Under the pieces are notes generated by a model, which did no database searches, had not been told where the DNA came from, and saw only the letters and a list, made by a program, of their open reading frames with translations. From Entomortierella parvispora (taxonomy: Eukaryota > Mortierellomycota > Mortierellomycetes > Mortierellales > Mortierellaceae): a DNA stretch of 64,000 bases. Both the position numbers and the translations under genes were made by a program. Each line of letters opens with the position of its first letter. Positions within the stretch are counted from its first letter, which is position 1. Positions 44,097 to 56,760 of this stretch are shown here, piece by piece. The DNA lies in contig OY752144.1 of NCBI GenBank assembly GCA_963573315.1, positions 1,358,501 through 1,422,500 of the forward strand, given 5' to 3'.

Positions 44097-46118
44097 TCAT
44101 CCATTGGTTAATAACCTTGAATTAACCTGCCGTAACTGTGGTATAGTCGGTCATCTCGCCGCCCAATGCACCAAGCCGCAAGTCTGCTATAAATGTGGCC
44201 AACCCGGACACCGACGACGAGACTGTAACTCTCTCAGACCTGGCCAGACGGGCCCTTTCAAAAACCGTACACCACGCCAACAGAAACCCGCGCTCAATAT
44301 GACTATGGTAACCCCGCAACAGTTTAATCCGCAAGCCTGCCCCCTGATGGTCCTTCCTGTTCACGTCGCTGGTCTTCCCTTCGAAGCTCTTTTCGATAAT
44401 GGCGCCAACGTTAACACCATTTCCGAGCATGCTCTTGACACCATTCGAAGATTTTGTTCCAAAATGATCCTTCGCGAAACCAAAGTCACGGATCCCGTCC
44501 CCATTAAGACCGCGCACAGTAATGATCTGAGCGCTCAGGCCATCGGCGAAGTCGACCTCCGGTTGACCATTGGCAAAATGGAATGTGCTTTCACTGCCAC
44601 TGTTATCCGCGAACTCGTCTATGACTTTTTTATTGGAATTCCTTGGATGCTCTGCTTCCATCCCCAAATCAATTGGGAGCGATACTCTGTCATCTGGAAA
44701 TTTAACGGACACAAGTGCGAAGTCCTAGCCAAATCGAGACCACAATCTGTTCCCTTGCCCGACGAAAGCAAACCTCAACTCGCAAACCTTCAATTCGACG
44801 CCCAAAAGTTTGCCCATGCTCTCACTGCCGACGATGCTGTGGAAGCTGGAATCATTTATGTCATGCACACGTCACTGCCTGACCAAGGAAGTCAACCTGC
44901 CGAAACAAACCCTGAATTGTCCCTCGCTCAACAGGCCCAGTTAGACGAATTACTGGATGAATACGCCGCCGATGTATTTGCACCCCTTCAAGAGATGCCG
45001 CCTGCCAGACCCGAGTTTGACCACCAGATTCCAACCGGCGATGCCCCGCCCGTTGTTAAGAAGATGTACAAGATGTCACCCAGTGAGTTAAAGATCCTGA
45101 GAGAGCAACTAGACGAACTCTTGCGCCTCGGATATATTCAGCCGTCCTCATCACCTTGGGCCGCCCCGGTATTGTTTGTCAAGAAAAAAGACGGATCGAT
45201 GCGTCTTTGTGTTGATTATCGTGGCCTCAACGCCTTAACGATAAAAAACAAGTACCCCTTGCCGATCTTGGAAGAACTTTTAGACCGTCTCCAAGGTGCC
45301 GCTTTCTATTCGAAGATGGACCTACAACAAGGTTATTATCAATTGCGAATTGCCGAAAAGGATATCCCCAAGACTGCATTTGCCACCCGTTATGGTCATT
45401 ATGAGTTCCGAGTCATGGCGTTTGGACTCACCAACGCCCCCGCCTCCTTTCAAGGATTTATGAATGCCCTGTTCCGTCAGCATTTGGATCAATTTGTGAT
45501 CATTTACTTGGACGACATTCTTATCTACTCAAAAACCTTTGAAGAACACCTTGAACATCTCCGTCAGACGTTTGAAATCCTCAAGCTTAATGGATTGCAC
45601 CTCAAAAGAAGCAAGTGCGCCTTTGGACTTTTTCAGATCTCCTTTGTCGGTCATGTAATTAGTCGCGATGGAATCAAAGTGGATCCCGCCAAGGTCCAGG
45701 TTCTACGAGACTGGCCTGTCCCTAAGAACGTACAACAGCTTCGACGCTTTATTGGATTCATGAATTACTTTCGACGGTTCCTCAAGAATCACGCCCACAC
45801 TATTATCCCTCTCACCAGTCTCCTAGCCGATGGACCTGGCCAAGATAAGAACAAGACCCGACCTCTTGCCACATGGGGTCCGGCCCAGCAACTCTCCTTT
45901 GACACAGCCCGTGAGTTGCTCCTGAAAGTTTCCGAAGATAACGTAGCTTTGGCTCTCGGAGACCCATCTCTACCCTATGAGATTGACTGTGATTCCTCAG
46001 GTGATGCCACCGCCGCCATTTTGTATCAAGTTAAGGATGGTATCCGTTATCCTGTCGCTTACGAGTCGCGTAAATTAAAGCCTGCCGAACGCAACTACCC
46101 GGTCCATGAGAAAGAACT
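43694..46118 (+). repeat. Left arm of 2425-bp inverted repeat
   Basis: Reverse complement of 46277-48701, deduced by coordinate mirroring (sum 92395) and identical translations in several frames. Confidence 0.9.
44083..46118 (+). pseudogene. Ty3/gypsy zinc knuckle-protease-RT-partial RNase H (left arm)
   Basis: Two CCHC knuckles (CRNCGIVGHLAAQC, CYKCGQPGHRRRDC) at the N-terminus are followed by a retropepsin-like segment with DNGA at residue 105, then RT from about residue 325, with VDYRGLN, FGLTNAPASFQ and the YLDD active site (about residue 475). RNase H begins (DCDSSGDATAAI) but is cut at 46118, where the palindrome turns. Capsid Gag upstream of the knuckles is missing. Confidence 0.9.
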
Positions 46119-48312
46119 TGTATGGGGCGAGGAATTCGGCCCATCGGGTCATACGTTGGCTCAGATGAGGTTGAGTCAACAAAAAGCGGAGGCTGGCATG
46201 GTCGGTGAATACCAGGGTTGCCTCGGCTCCAAGAATATAGGGGCGCCAGGCTCGACAAGCGTGAACTATCGCCAATAGTTCTTTCTCATGGACCGGGTAG
46301 TTGCGTTCGGCAGGCTTTAATTTACGCGACTCGTAAGCGACAGGATAACGGATACCATCCTTAACTTGATACAAAATGGCGGCGGTGGCATCACCTGAGG
46401 AATCACAGTCAATCTCATAGGGTAGAGATGGGTCTCCGAGAGCCAAAGCTACGTTATCTTCGGAAACTTTCAGGAGCAACTCACGGGCTGTGTCAAAGGA
46501 GAGTTGCTGGGCCGGACCCCATGTGGCAAGAGGTCGGGTCTTGTTCTTATCTTGGCCAGGTCCATCGGCTAGGAGACTGGTGAGAGGGATAATAGTGTGG
46601 GCGTGATTCTTGAGGAACCGTCGAAAGTAATTCATGAATCCAATAAAGCGTCGAAGCTGTTGTACGTTCTTAGGGACAGGCCAGTCTCGTAGAACCTGGA
46701 CCTTGGCGGGATCCACTTTGATTCCATCGCGACTAATTACATGACCGACAAAGGAGATCTGAAAAAGTCCAAAGGCGCACTTGCTTCTTTTGAGGTGCAA
46801 TCCATTAAGCTTGAGGATTTCAAACGTCTGACGGAGATGTTCAAGGTGTTCTTCAAAGGTTTTTGAGTAGATAAGAATGTCGTCCAAGTAAATGATCACA
46901 AATTGATCCAAATGCTGACGGAACAGGGCATTCATAAATCCTTGAAAGGAGGCGGGGGCGTTGGTGAGTCCAAACGCCATGACTCGGAACTCATAATGAC
47001 CATAACGGGTGGCAAATGCAGTCTTGGGGATATCCTTTTCGGCAATTCGCAATTGATAATAACCTTGTTGTAGGTCCATCTTCGAATAGAAAGCGGCACC
47101 TTGGAGACGGTCTAAAAGTTCTTCCAAGATCGGCAAGGGGTACTTGTTTTTTATCGTTAAGGCGTTGAGGCCACGATAATCAACACAAAGACGCATCGAT
47201 CCGTCTTTTTTCTTGACAAACAATACCGGGGCGGCCCAAGGTGATGAGGACGGCTGAATATATCCGAGGCGCAAGAGTTCGTCTAGTTGCTCTCTCAGGA
47301 TCTTTAACTCACTGGGTGACATCTTGTACATCTTCTTAACAACGGGCGGGGCATCGCCGGTTGGAATCTGGTGGTCAAACTCGGGTCTGGCAGGCGGCAT
47401 CTCTTGAAGGGGTGCAAATACATCGGCGGCGTATTCATCCAGTAATTCGTCTAACTGGGCCTGTTGAGCGAGGGACAATTCAGGGTTTGTTTCGGCAGGT
47501 TGACTTCCTTGGTCAGGCAGTGACGTGTGCATGACATAAATGATTCCAGCTTCCACAGCATCGTCGGCAGTGAGAGCATGGGCAAACTTTTGGGCGTCGA
47601 ATTGAAGGTTTGCGAGTTGAGGTTTGCTTTCGTCGGGCAAGGGAACAGATTGTGGTCTCGATTTGGCTAGGACTTCGCACTTGTGTCCGTTAAATTTCCA
47701 GATGACAGAGTATCGCTCCCAATTGATTTGGGGATGGAAGCAGAGCATCCAAGGAATTCCAATAAAAAAGTCATAGACGAGTTCGCGGATAACAGTGGCA
47801 GTGAAAGCACATTCCATTTTGCCAATGGTCAACCGGAGGTCGACTTCGCCGATGGCCTGAGCGCTCAGATCATTACTGTGCGCGGTCTTAATGGGGACGG
47901 GATCCGTGACTTTGGTTTCGCGAAGGATCATTTTGGAACAAAATCTTCGAATGGTGTCAAGAGCATGCTCGGAAATGGTGTTAACGTTGGCGCCATTATC
48001 GAAAAGAGCTTCGAAGGGAAGACCAGCGACGTGAACAGGAAGGACCATCAGGGGGCAGGCTTGCGGATTAAACTGTTGCGGGGTTACCATAGTCATATTG
48101 AGCGCGGGTTTCTGTTGGCGTGGTGTACGGTTTTTGAAAGGGCCCGTCTGGCCAGGTCTGAGAGAGTTACAGTCTCGTCGTCGGTGTCCGGGTTGGCCAC
48201 ATTTATAGCAGACTTGCGGCTTGGTGCATTGGGCGGCGAGATGACCGACTATACCACAGTTACGGCAGGTTAATTCAAGGTTATTAACCAATGGATGAGT
48301 GTCAACATCCAT
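46119..48312 (-). pseudogene. Ty3/gypsy zinc knuckle-protease-RT-RNase H (right arm, runs through the spacer)
   Basis: Mirror copy of the left frame, identical in translation over the arm. It continues through the single-copy spacer (46276-46119) with more RNase H (FTDHASLRFLLTQPHLSQ, then RWAEFLAPYK), so this copy keeps about 54 residues that the left one lost. After LAPYK the sequence turns back into the left arm on the antisense strand. Confidence 0.9.
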
Positions 48313-48701
48313 ATCACGTATGGAAATGAACTTAGTCAGTGTGCCCCCTAGACACTTGGATGTTTGGGATTGGCCCCTTCTCGTTCCCGCCTTTTTGGAC
48401 GATGGCTCCTTTCCCCCTCATACCGACGGGGACATCAAGAAAAAGGTTCGCAAAGAAGCTCAGCGATTTTCTATCGTTGACGATGAGCTCCTTTATGACG
48501 TCGATGGAATTCAAGTGCCGTTTGTTCCCTATGCCGAAAGAATGGATCGTCTTATTGACCTCCATACCGACCTTGGACACCTTGGTGAACTGGGCACCTA
48601 CGAGCTGGCAAAAACTCGTATGTGGTGGCCCACCCTTCGTTCAGACATCAAATTGATGGTCCGTGAATGCAAGCCTTGCCAACTTGTCAAGCCCGCCGGT
48701 G
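46277..48701 (-). repeat. Right arm of 2425-bp inverted repeat
   Basis: Mirror of 43694-46118. At the inner turn, the unique spacer ends in AAGTTCTTTCTC-like sequence that overlaps the start of the other arm, a short microhomology. Confidence 0.9.
48299..48701 (+). pseudogene. Truncated Ty3/gypsy integrase N-terminus (right arm)
   Basis: Mirror copy of 43694-44096. It covers the zinc domain to CKPCQLVKPAG and then breaks off into unrelated sequence at 48701. The catalytic core is absent. Confidence 0.9.
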
Positions 48702-50374
48702 TAGTTACTCGGCTACATATTTCAATTCTTCTGCTTGAGGGGAATCGACAACTCGGAGTTGATCCTCTGTCCTGTCCTGTAAACTGAAAAGAGTAAGTAG
48801 TTTGCTGTGGCGTGTCGTGGGAAGAGGGTGGGCTTCTGCAGTTGTATCTTTCTCATACATTCCAAGCTCGAAGCACGAGTCCAGTTGAGCAAAAAAAAAT
48901 GTAGGCGGCGGAGCAGGGTGGCTTTTAAGACCAAGTGACTTGTTCCATTGACCGGTTTCTCAGGAACAAATGAGAAAAAGAACCCTTCTTCGGCCTTGCC
49001 TTAGCCGGGTTTTGTACGACCCTCGAAATAGCACGCGTCGCGCTTCATTTTACCTGTTTGTGCATGTTTGTATCTTCGTTTGCAAGTGGACAAAAACAAT
49101 GACGCCAATTCTTCATGAACAAGGGGTGCACGATGTGGAGGGAGGAAAGAGAGAGCAAGAGAAGCCTCGTCACCTCAGAAATCGGCCTGCGCACGCACGT
49201 TGAATGACAACAGGGCGAGGACGAGTCTTGAGATTCTTTTTTTTTCTCTGTTGCTATTTTGTTGGTTGGTTGTGGCGGAGGAAAGCCCGATACCCTGCAA
49301 TGTGGTCGGAAGAGAGGAGCAGGAGGGTGGGCAATCTTGAGCGGAGGTACTCTAGAGACAAAGACAGGGGTACGTGCAAGTTGTAGACTAAGTACAGTAG
49401 GCAGGGTCAATAAACAATAATGGGCTGCAACGATTGCTCTTGCGGTCAAGATTAGAAAACATGGTCATCCTGGATTGGCCGGCTCTCTGGGCTTGCTGCT
49501 TCCTCTTTTTCCTTTTTTTCCATTTTGTGGGTGAGCACGAAACACACAAGGCGAGCACGAGGAGGGGCGTTCTATTGCAAAAGAGTGCCTTTTGCTTCCT
49601 GCAAAAGCGACGATGATGGGCGCGGTCAAGCAGGAAGACAGGAAGACGGACGGACAGGGCGGCAAACAACAGCCCGCGCAGACCGACTGACATCAACAGG
49701 CATCAAGAAGAAGAAGAAGGAAAAAAAAAAAAAAGAAACAGGCCCAAAAGTCCGTTTCTGGACACGACACACGGGCCGGGAGGGTGTTCTTTGCACACTC
49801 GAAGCAATAATCAGACAGCAACAGCAGACAGCCGCGCAGTCTGTCCCGTCCCTCTGGGTCGGTGTTATTGTTGTGACAGCAACAACAATAAATAGTGTCT
49901 GGTCCTGGCCTGGCCTGGTCTGGTCTGGTCTGTCTGCCCGGGTCCAAGGGGCAGAGGCGGGGGAGTGAGAAAGAGAGATGATCATCTCTCTTCACATCTC
50001 GCTCATCCTCTTCTCATCCGCTGCATCCATCTCCATCCTCATCCCCTCTCGCCTTCTTCTTCTTCTTCTTCTTCTCTCTTTCTCTCTTTCTCTCTCTGTG
50101 GAACAGCCTGCTTGTTGTCCTGGCATACACCAGCCCTTCCTCCCCCTCCTCTCCCCCCTCCCTCCCCTCAGTCATTCATTCTCCAACGGCTGCATGGCAT
50201 CCACAGATTAGAATCACTTGCACTCACACTCTCCCTCTCTCTTAATACTCTCCCTGCCCTTCCCCTCTTCTCCTCTCCTTCCCCCCCTCCTCTCCCTTCC
50301 TTTCCTTCCTTTCCCTTACTCTTCGTCATATACCCGTCTATCCTTCATTCCCTTCCCTTCGTTGACCGTTTGCG
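48702..50374. other. Intergenic; CT-rich leader of the flippase gene
   Basis: Unrelated flank right of the retroelement, an A-run (49722-49734), then a strongly pyrimidine-rich leader (about 49985-50360) before the ATG at 50375. I see no gene. Confidence 0.55.
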
Positions 50375-53300
50375 ATGGTGAATACCCTAAAGCAGATCTA
50401 TAACAAGACCCCATGGCAACAGCGTCGACTCAGTCAACCCCTGCAGGACCCAAACTACGTGGCCAACACTCCACCTCAGCAGTTGTCCGTCGCAGAGGAA
50501 GAGTATAGCCAGGCCCAGGAGTCACACCAACTGCAGCGCCAGATCTCCATTGCACCGCCCAGCTCCCACCATGGCGCCCCAAACTCGAATCTTGCTAATG
50601 ACACGACAGTAGCCGCGGCGGATGGCTCCCTACAACCACTGCGACGCGGCTTGACCAGGGCCGACACAAAGATCTCGCATCGCAAGACCAAGAAGGACTC
50701 GCGCCGCGTCTTTGTCAACATCCCGCCTCCGGCCCCATATCTCGACAGTAACGGCCTGCCCAAGGCCACCTTCAGTTCTAACCGCATCAATACTGCAAAG
50801 TACACGACATTGACCTTCTTGCCCAAGAACTTGTTTGAGCAGTTCCGGAGGGTCGCCAACATGTTCTTCTTGTTCATGGCCATTATCCAGCTCACGCCCG
50901 TGTTCACCGTCGGCTCTCCCTTCCTCACAGTCTTCCCTCTCTGCTTTGTTGTCGGAGTCACGGCCATCAAGGACGGACTTGAGGACTACAAACGACACGT
51001 TGAAGACCGCAACTTCAACCAACGACTCTGCCCCCAGTTGAAGAACGTGGTCAACTACAATTTCCCGACAGAGAGTCATTTGGCAGCTCAGAGGCAAAAG
51101 AGCATCTTTTCCAGAGCGTGGCACTCACTCATCCATGGACTTGGCTCTGGCAAGAAAAAGACCATGAGGGCCTTGAATCTTTCTAAAGAGGAAAGCCGAG
51201 AACTCCCTGCTTTGGACCTTGCAGACCTGCCACTAGACGAGGACACCGCAGTAGCAGAAACGTACGCTCAGCAACAACAACAGGATCCCGCCAAGCAGCC
51301 AGAGTTTGTCAAGGAACAGTGGCACAACTTGCGAGTCGGTGATGTGATCATGCTCAAGAACAACCAGGCCGTTCCTGCAGATGCCATCATTCTCTCGACC
51401 TCAGAGGCCGAGGGATCGTGCTTTATTGAAACCAAGGATCTGGACGGCGAAACCAACCTAAAGACGCGTTCTTCCGTGCACGAGACTTCAAAGTACAACA
51501 CTGCACGTCGCATCAGCCGCCTCAAGTGCTACGTCGACGTGGAACCCATCAACGCCAACTTGTTCTCCTTCAACGGATCGCTGACCATGCTGTCGCGAAA
51601 GAGGCAGGCCAGCGGCGCAGATGGCAGCCCATCAGGAGGAAACACTGCAGGACGCCGCCTCAGCCGGTATGCACCCTCGATCACCTCCAGCATGATCTCT
51701 AGCGTGCGAGGTTCCATGGAAGACAACGAGGACACATATGAAGAGCCCCCCCAAGGCGACCAGGGAGCTGGATTGGGTGCGGAGGTTCAGGACGGACCTC
51801 AGGCGGCTTTAGGCGGCACTGAAGCGTCAGATTATGCACGTCTCCACAAGAGTGAGTCTCATAGGCGTCGATCCCGTCTTTCCGGGGTCATGGGCGCGTC
51901 CTCTGGTTCTTCTAATAATTACGGAGGCGACAAACAGGAGCTGAGCCAGGAGCCTGAAGAGCAGCTGTATCAGGACAACCAGCACCCTGCAGCCCCATCA
52001 TCTGTCGTCAAACGAAGCAGTCTTTACAGGACCGCCACCTTTGCCAGCATGGCAGGCGCGAGCAAGATGGCAAAGTCTGTTTTGAAGGCAAATCATGAGC
52101 AACAGGTGCAGGGTCAACAGCCTCAGAGTGTCACTCGTGAGAAGATATCTGGACCCTTCAGCAGTGGGGCAGTTAGAACGAAAAGCGGCAAAGCGATCTA
52201 CAAGGAGACCACCGTGCCCGTGGACATTAACAACATGTTGCTCCGCGGACACGTTGTACGTAATACTCATTGGGTTATTGCAGTTATTGTTGCGACTGGA
52301 ACGGAGACCAAGATCATGCTCAATTCCGGAGAGACCCCCAGCAAACGCAGTCGTATTGAAAAAACCATGAACATTCAGGTAAGAACTATCCTCTCTTTTT
52401 ATTTTCTGTTTTGTGCTCATCACTTGTCGACTGAACCGTACATTTTTCCTATAATCTTTATATATTACAGGTTGCCATCAACTTCCTGATCTTGCTCTTG
52501 CTCTGCATCGTTTGTGCTGTTGGTTCGAGTATCTATGACCGTCGCTGGCGACATACCGCAGCGGAGCAACTCTGGAACTTGTCGACACGCGGCGTCGTCG
52601 TTGACGGCGTTATCACCTTTTTGTAAGTAGTGGAGATGTTTCTAGTGATGACTTCAGCATCTTTTCTAATCTACCGCGTACATATTGAACTTTCTTTTAG
52701 CACGAGTTTGATTATTTTCCAGAACATTATCCCTATTTCACTCTATATCTCCATCGAGTTTGTCAAGACTTTCCAGGCTTACTTTATCTGGCAGGATAGC
52801 GACATGTATGATGTTGACCTGGATCAATTTTGCACCCCTAAAACTGTAAGTCCCTCTCGACAACGGCCTGGCACGTTCCATCCCTTTTAGGCTAAATCAC
52901 AAACGTTCAGCAAATATTGCTCTCATTGATGATCCAATTCACATTTACGTTTTATAATAATTCACTTTAGTGGAATTTAACGGATGACCTTGGCCAAATT
53001 GAATACGTCTTCTCCGACAAGACAGGGACCCTGACCAGGAACATCATGGAGTTTAAAAAGTGTTCGATCAACGGCAAGATCTATGGCAACAATGCCGTCT
53101 CTGGTCAGACGGATGCCGAAAAGGGTCTCGCTCTTATGGGTCAGGATGGTCAGGAACAACAACAACCGCAGGACCCCTCCAGCTCTTATCAGGGCAATAA
53201 GGAGGCTATCTTGAAGGAGTTTGAGCAAGAGATTCGAAAGACATTTGATCCTACATATATGGATGCACTTGAGGATCTCACGTTTGCGGATCCAGAACTT

Positions 53301-56300
53301 TTGCGGGATATGAACGCTGGTGGTGCAGAAATGCACACTTCTGAAAGCAGGAGTACAACAACCGCCAGGACTTCAGACAGCGGAAATGGCGAGGGCTCGA
53401 CGTCCAACCGACCCCCCACTGCTCCTGCGCAAACAGCAGGTCAGCACGACGGATCGCCCTCAAGTAATATCCGCGATTTTTTCACAATCTTAGCTCTTTG
53501 TCACACTGTTGTGGTCGAGCAACCCGAAGAAGAAATCAATGACGACGATGACGATGACTTTGGCGAATTCGAGGAGAACAGAGCCCCCAAGGATAATGAG
53601 ATGAATGATGAAGACGAGAGTCGCCCCCATCATCGTGGAGGATTGCGGGAGAAACTCAAACAAAAGGCTGAGGCTGCTGGCCTGTCTGTTCCTGGATCCA
53701 ATACCAGCGGCGGTAGTCACGGCTCACCCTCAGGATCTGGTACCAGAAGTCGCAAGAATTCCAACACAGGCTCTGTTGCTCCTCATGGCCTTCGTCAACA
53801 AGCAGGTGGAAATGTATCAGATTCGACTCCTTCAGCCAGACAAACGCTCAATTACCGCGCGGAATCCCCTGACGAGGCCGCGTTGGTCTCTGCAGCCAAG
53901 AATGTCGGGTTTGTGTTTGTCTCTCGTGGAGCCATTGCGAATCCCAGTGGAGAGAAGGAGGCCGGTAAAGGAGCCGGAAAATCTAGACAGAATGTCAACC
54001 TGAACATTTTGGGTCAGGATCACACCTACGAGCAATTGGACCTGATCAAGTTCAACTCGACCCGCAAGCGTATGACGGTTATTGTCAGGGAACCACAAGA
54101 GTTGGGTGGCAGGATCCTGCTGTTGACAAAGGGTGCCGATAATGTCATCTTTGAGCGTCTCAGCCATTCCGACGATGATCAGCAGTTCCGGGACCAGACC
54201 GAAACAGATATCGAAACTTTTAGTAACATGGGCTTGCGTACTCTGACTTTGGCCCAGAGAGTCTTGGATCAACAAACTTACGATACATGGGCAGCCAAGT
54301 ACGCAGACGCTAGCAAGGCCCTTGATAACCGTGCCCAGAAGATGGATCAGGTTGCAGAAGAAATTGAGACGGATTTAACTCTTGTTGGAGCCTCTGCCAT
54401 CGAGGACAAGCTGCAGGAGGGTGTTCCGGACAGTATTGCTGCTCTTAGAGAGGCTGGCATCAAGGTCTGGGTTTTGACTGGAGACAAGTTGGAGACGGCC
54501 ATTAATATCGGGTTTGCTTCTCGGTTGTTGGAGAAGAACATGAAGCTCCATATCATGAAGATGGCTCGTAATGAGGAGCCGACCAAGGTACTTCAGAGAT
54601 TCAAGGGCTTAGTCCAGGGTGTTTTAAGTGGCAAAGGAAACGCAGAGGAGAAGGAAGAGTTTGTACCGCAGGGCGCAAATCAGCAACCCATTAACGAAAA
54701 AGCAGAGGTGCAGGAGGAAGAACAGGTGCATCAACACACCAACGGAGCTCATGGAAGCGCTTGGGACGAGAAGCATCTGCCACCGACTCCAAGCGGCACT
54801 GTCGATGAGGACCCCTTGCAGCAAGAGCAGGGTCCACAGCAGCATGCCCTGATTGTCGACGGCTCGGCCCTCAAGATCCTTTTGGACGACCCCGAGTCTC
54901 GCCAAGATCTGATCAAATTGTCAGATGTTTGTTTCTCGGTTATTTGCTGCCGTGCTTCTCCTCTCCAAAAGGCATTGGTAGTGGAGCTGATTCGTCGTGG
55001 AAAGAAGACTGTCTGCCTCGCTATCGGTGATGGTGCCAACGATGTCTCGATGATCCAGGCCGCTAATATTGGAGTCGGTATTGCCGGACAGGAAGGAATG
55101 CAGGCCGCTATGGCTTCCGACTACAGCATTACCCAGTTCCGGTTTATTCGCAAGCTGGTTCTGGTCCATGGCCATTGGGGCTACATGCGAATCGCAGAGA
55201 TGATTCTCAACTTTTTCTTCAAGAACGTACTCTGGGTGGCCGCTGTCCTCTGGTTCCAGATCTACTGCGGGTAATTTGATGACAACGCATCCTGTGATAT
55301 CCTTCCAACTTGGTTTCCTCGAGATGACTCTTACTAACACGGGCAACTCTTCATTTGAATTCAATAGTTTCTCCGCCAATCTCTTCTACGACTACACATT
55401 TGTGTCCCTCTACAATCTGATGCTGACTGCTGTTCCAGTACTTGTGCTGGGAGCCACGGACCAGGATTTGACTTCGCCTTACGTCCTCCGATACCCAGGT
55501 GTCTATAGCCTGGGCATTCATCAGAAGCGATATAACCAATACCGGTTTGTTGCCTATATGTTGGATGGTGTCTGGCAGTCCCTGATCGTCTTTTGGTTCT
55601 GGCGCGGGGTATATGGAATCAATGTCCTGGCTCAATCCGGTATTGATGCCTCTTTGTTGGAATTCTCAACCTCGGTGGCGATTACGAATGTGGTGATCGC
55701 ATCCTTGTACGTTGGTCTCCACACATACCACTGGACTTGGTTGATGCATTTCGCTGTCTGGGGTTCGATCATATTCCTGCTCCTGTTGGTCCTGATCTAT
55801 GGAGCGTTCACTGCCTCGCCAATCTACCATGTGGCCATCCATTTGTTCACTTACGGGCCTTTTTGGTTCAATTTGATCTTGGCCGTGGTAACCGCGTTCC
55901 TGGTTCGGTACACAGTCTTGTTCGTGAGCTGCTGGTGGTTCCCGGATGATGTTCATGTGGTCCGTGGCATCATGATATCAGAGAAACGTAAGGCCATTGC
56001 TGAAAAGGTCAAGTGGACTGGGTTGGCGCCCGACGGCATGACCCCTCAGGGGCAATCAGAGCAAGAAAAAGCCATTTTGAAGAAGGAGGACGAGAAAAAA
56101 GCCGAGAAGGAGGCCGAAAAGGCCGCGAAGAAGGCGGCTAAAGCCCAGGGTCGGGATGGCAAGAGCATCAGCAAAGGCTCAATGAATCCAGACGACCAAC
56201 CTTATGATTTGACCATGATCCAGATCAACGTGAATGATGCAAGTGTCGGATCTGGCACTGTTGGAAACGCGTCATCTGCTTCCGCGGCCTACCAACCTAC

Positions 56301-56760
56301 ATCTCTCCAGATTCAGGAACAATTGCTGGCGGTCCAGAGGCAGCAACAGGCAAAGCTAATGGCCGAGGCCGAAACTCCTGATCAGGTCCTAAAGCCTAAC
56401 GACCCTTCCTTCCAACACAGTCGACGAACATCATCCTACAACTATGTGCAGTCATTGCAGGACAAGGAGACGGCCTTGCCTCCGGTACCTTCGCCATCTT
56501 TGCCATCTTTGCCATCGCATTCCGCAGGCTCCTCAAATGTGTCCTTACGGCAAGCCTACCGCGAGCCAATTGCGCCGTCGCTGTCATTAGCCCCTCCTCC
56601 CGAAGCACATGGGCAGCAGCGCCAACAACCGTCACGAATCGCTACGACCCCTTCCATCCACAATTCAGGGTCAAACAATAGTCTATCCTACCAACCTCCT
56701 TCGCCTTCGCATTTGAATGCTGAAGTACACCGAGATACGACTACTTTGCCTTCGCCATGA
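50375..56760 (+). CDS. P4-ATPase phospholipid flippase, Dnf1/Dnf2-like
   Basis: It moves phospholipids from the outer to the inner leaflet of plasma or Golgi membranes. Exons 50375-52378, 52471-52622, 52701-52845, 52971-55270, 55368-56760 join in phase to 1997 residues, longer than yeast Dnf1 (1571). Seen: first membrane pair (RRVANMFFLFMAIIQLTPVF), actuator DGET (about residue 356), PISLYIS in M4 (about 730), phosphorylated DKTGT (D783), nucleotide-domain motifs (KGADNVIFERL), VLTGDKLETAINIGF, the hinge GDGANDVSMIQ (about 1453) and the C-terminal membrane segments (ASDYSITQFRFIRKLVLVHG). Extra length is low-complexity: the N-terminus, a loop between DGET and M3, acidic/Ser loops after DKTGT, a loop before the hinge, and a Lys/Glu/Ala coiled tail. 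A Cdc50/Lem3 partner is expected but not in this window. Confidence 0.95.

Larger units (their letters stand above)
42417..48701. mobile_element. Rearranged Ty3/gypsy retrotransposon, palindromic, no LTRs seen
   Basis: Order from the left: integrase (minus), zinc knuckle-protease-RT (plus), a unique 158-bp spacer, RT-protease-zinc knuckle (minus), truncated integrase (plus). Capsid Gag is absent and no LTR pair or primer-binding site could be found. The element cannot be functional as it stands. The two halves are almost identical, so the rearrangement is recent or artefactual. Confidence 0.85.

Noticed and set aside
44122-44712. 196-residue antisense frame over the retroelement, duplicated at 47683-48273
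   Set aside because: It is antisense to the zinc knuckle-protease frame, which has clear family motifs.
42000-48900. LTRs or primer-binding site for the Ty3/gypsy element
   Set aside because: I looked for direct or inverted terminal copies beside both ends and found none, so no LTR is annotated.
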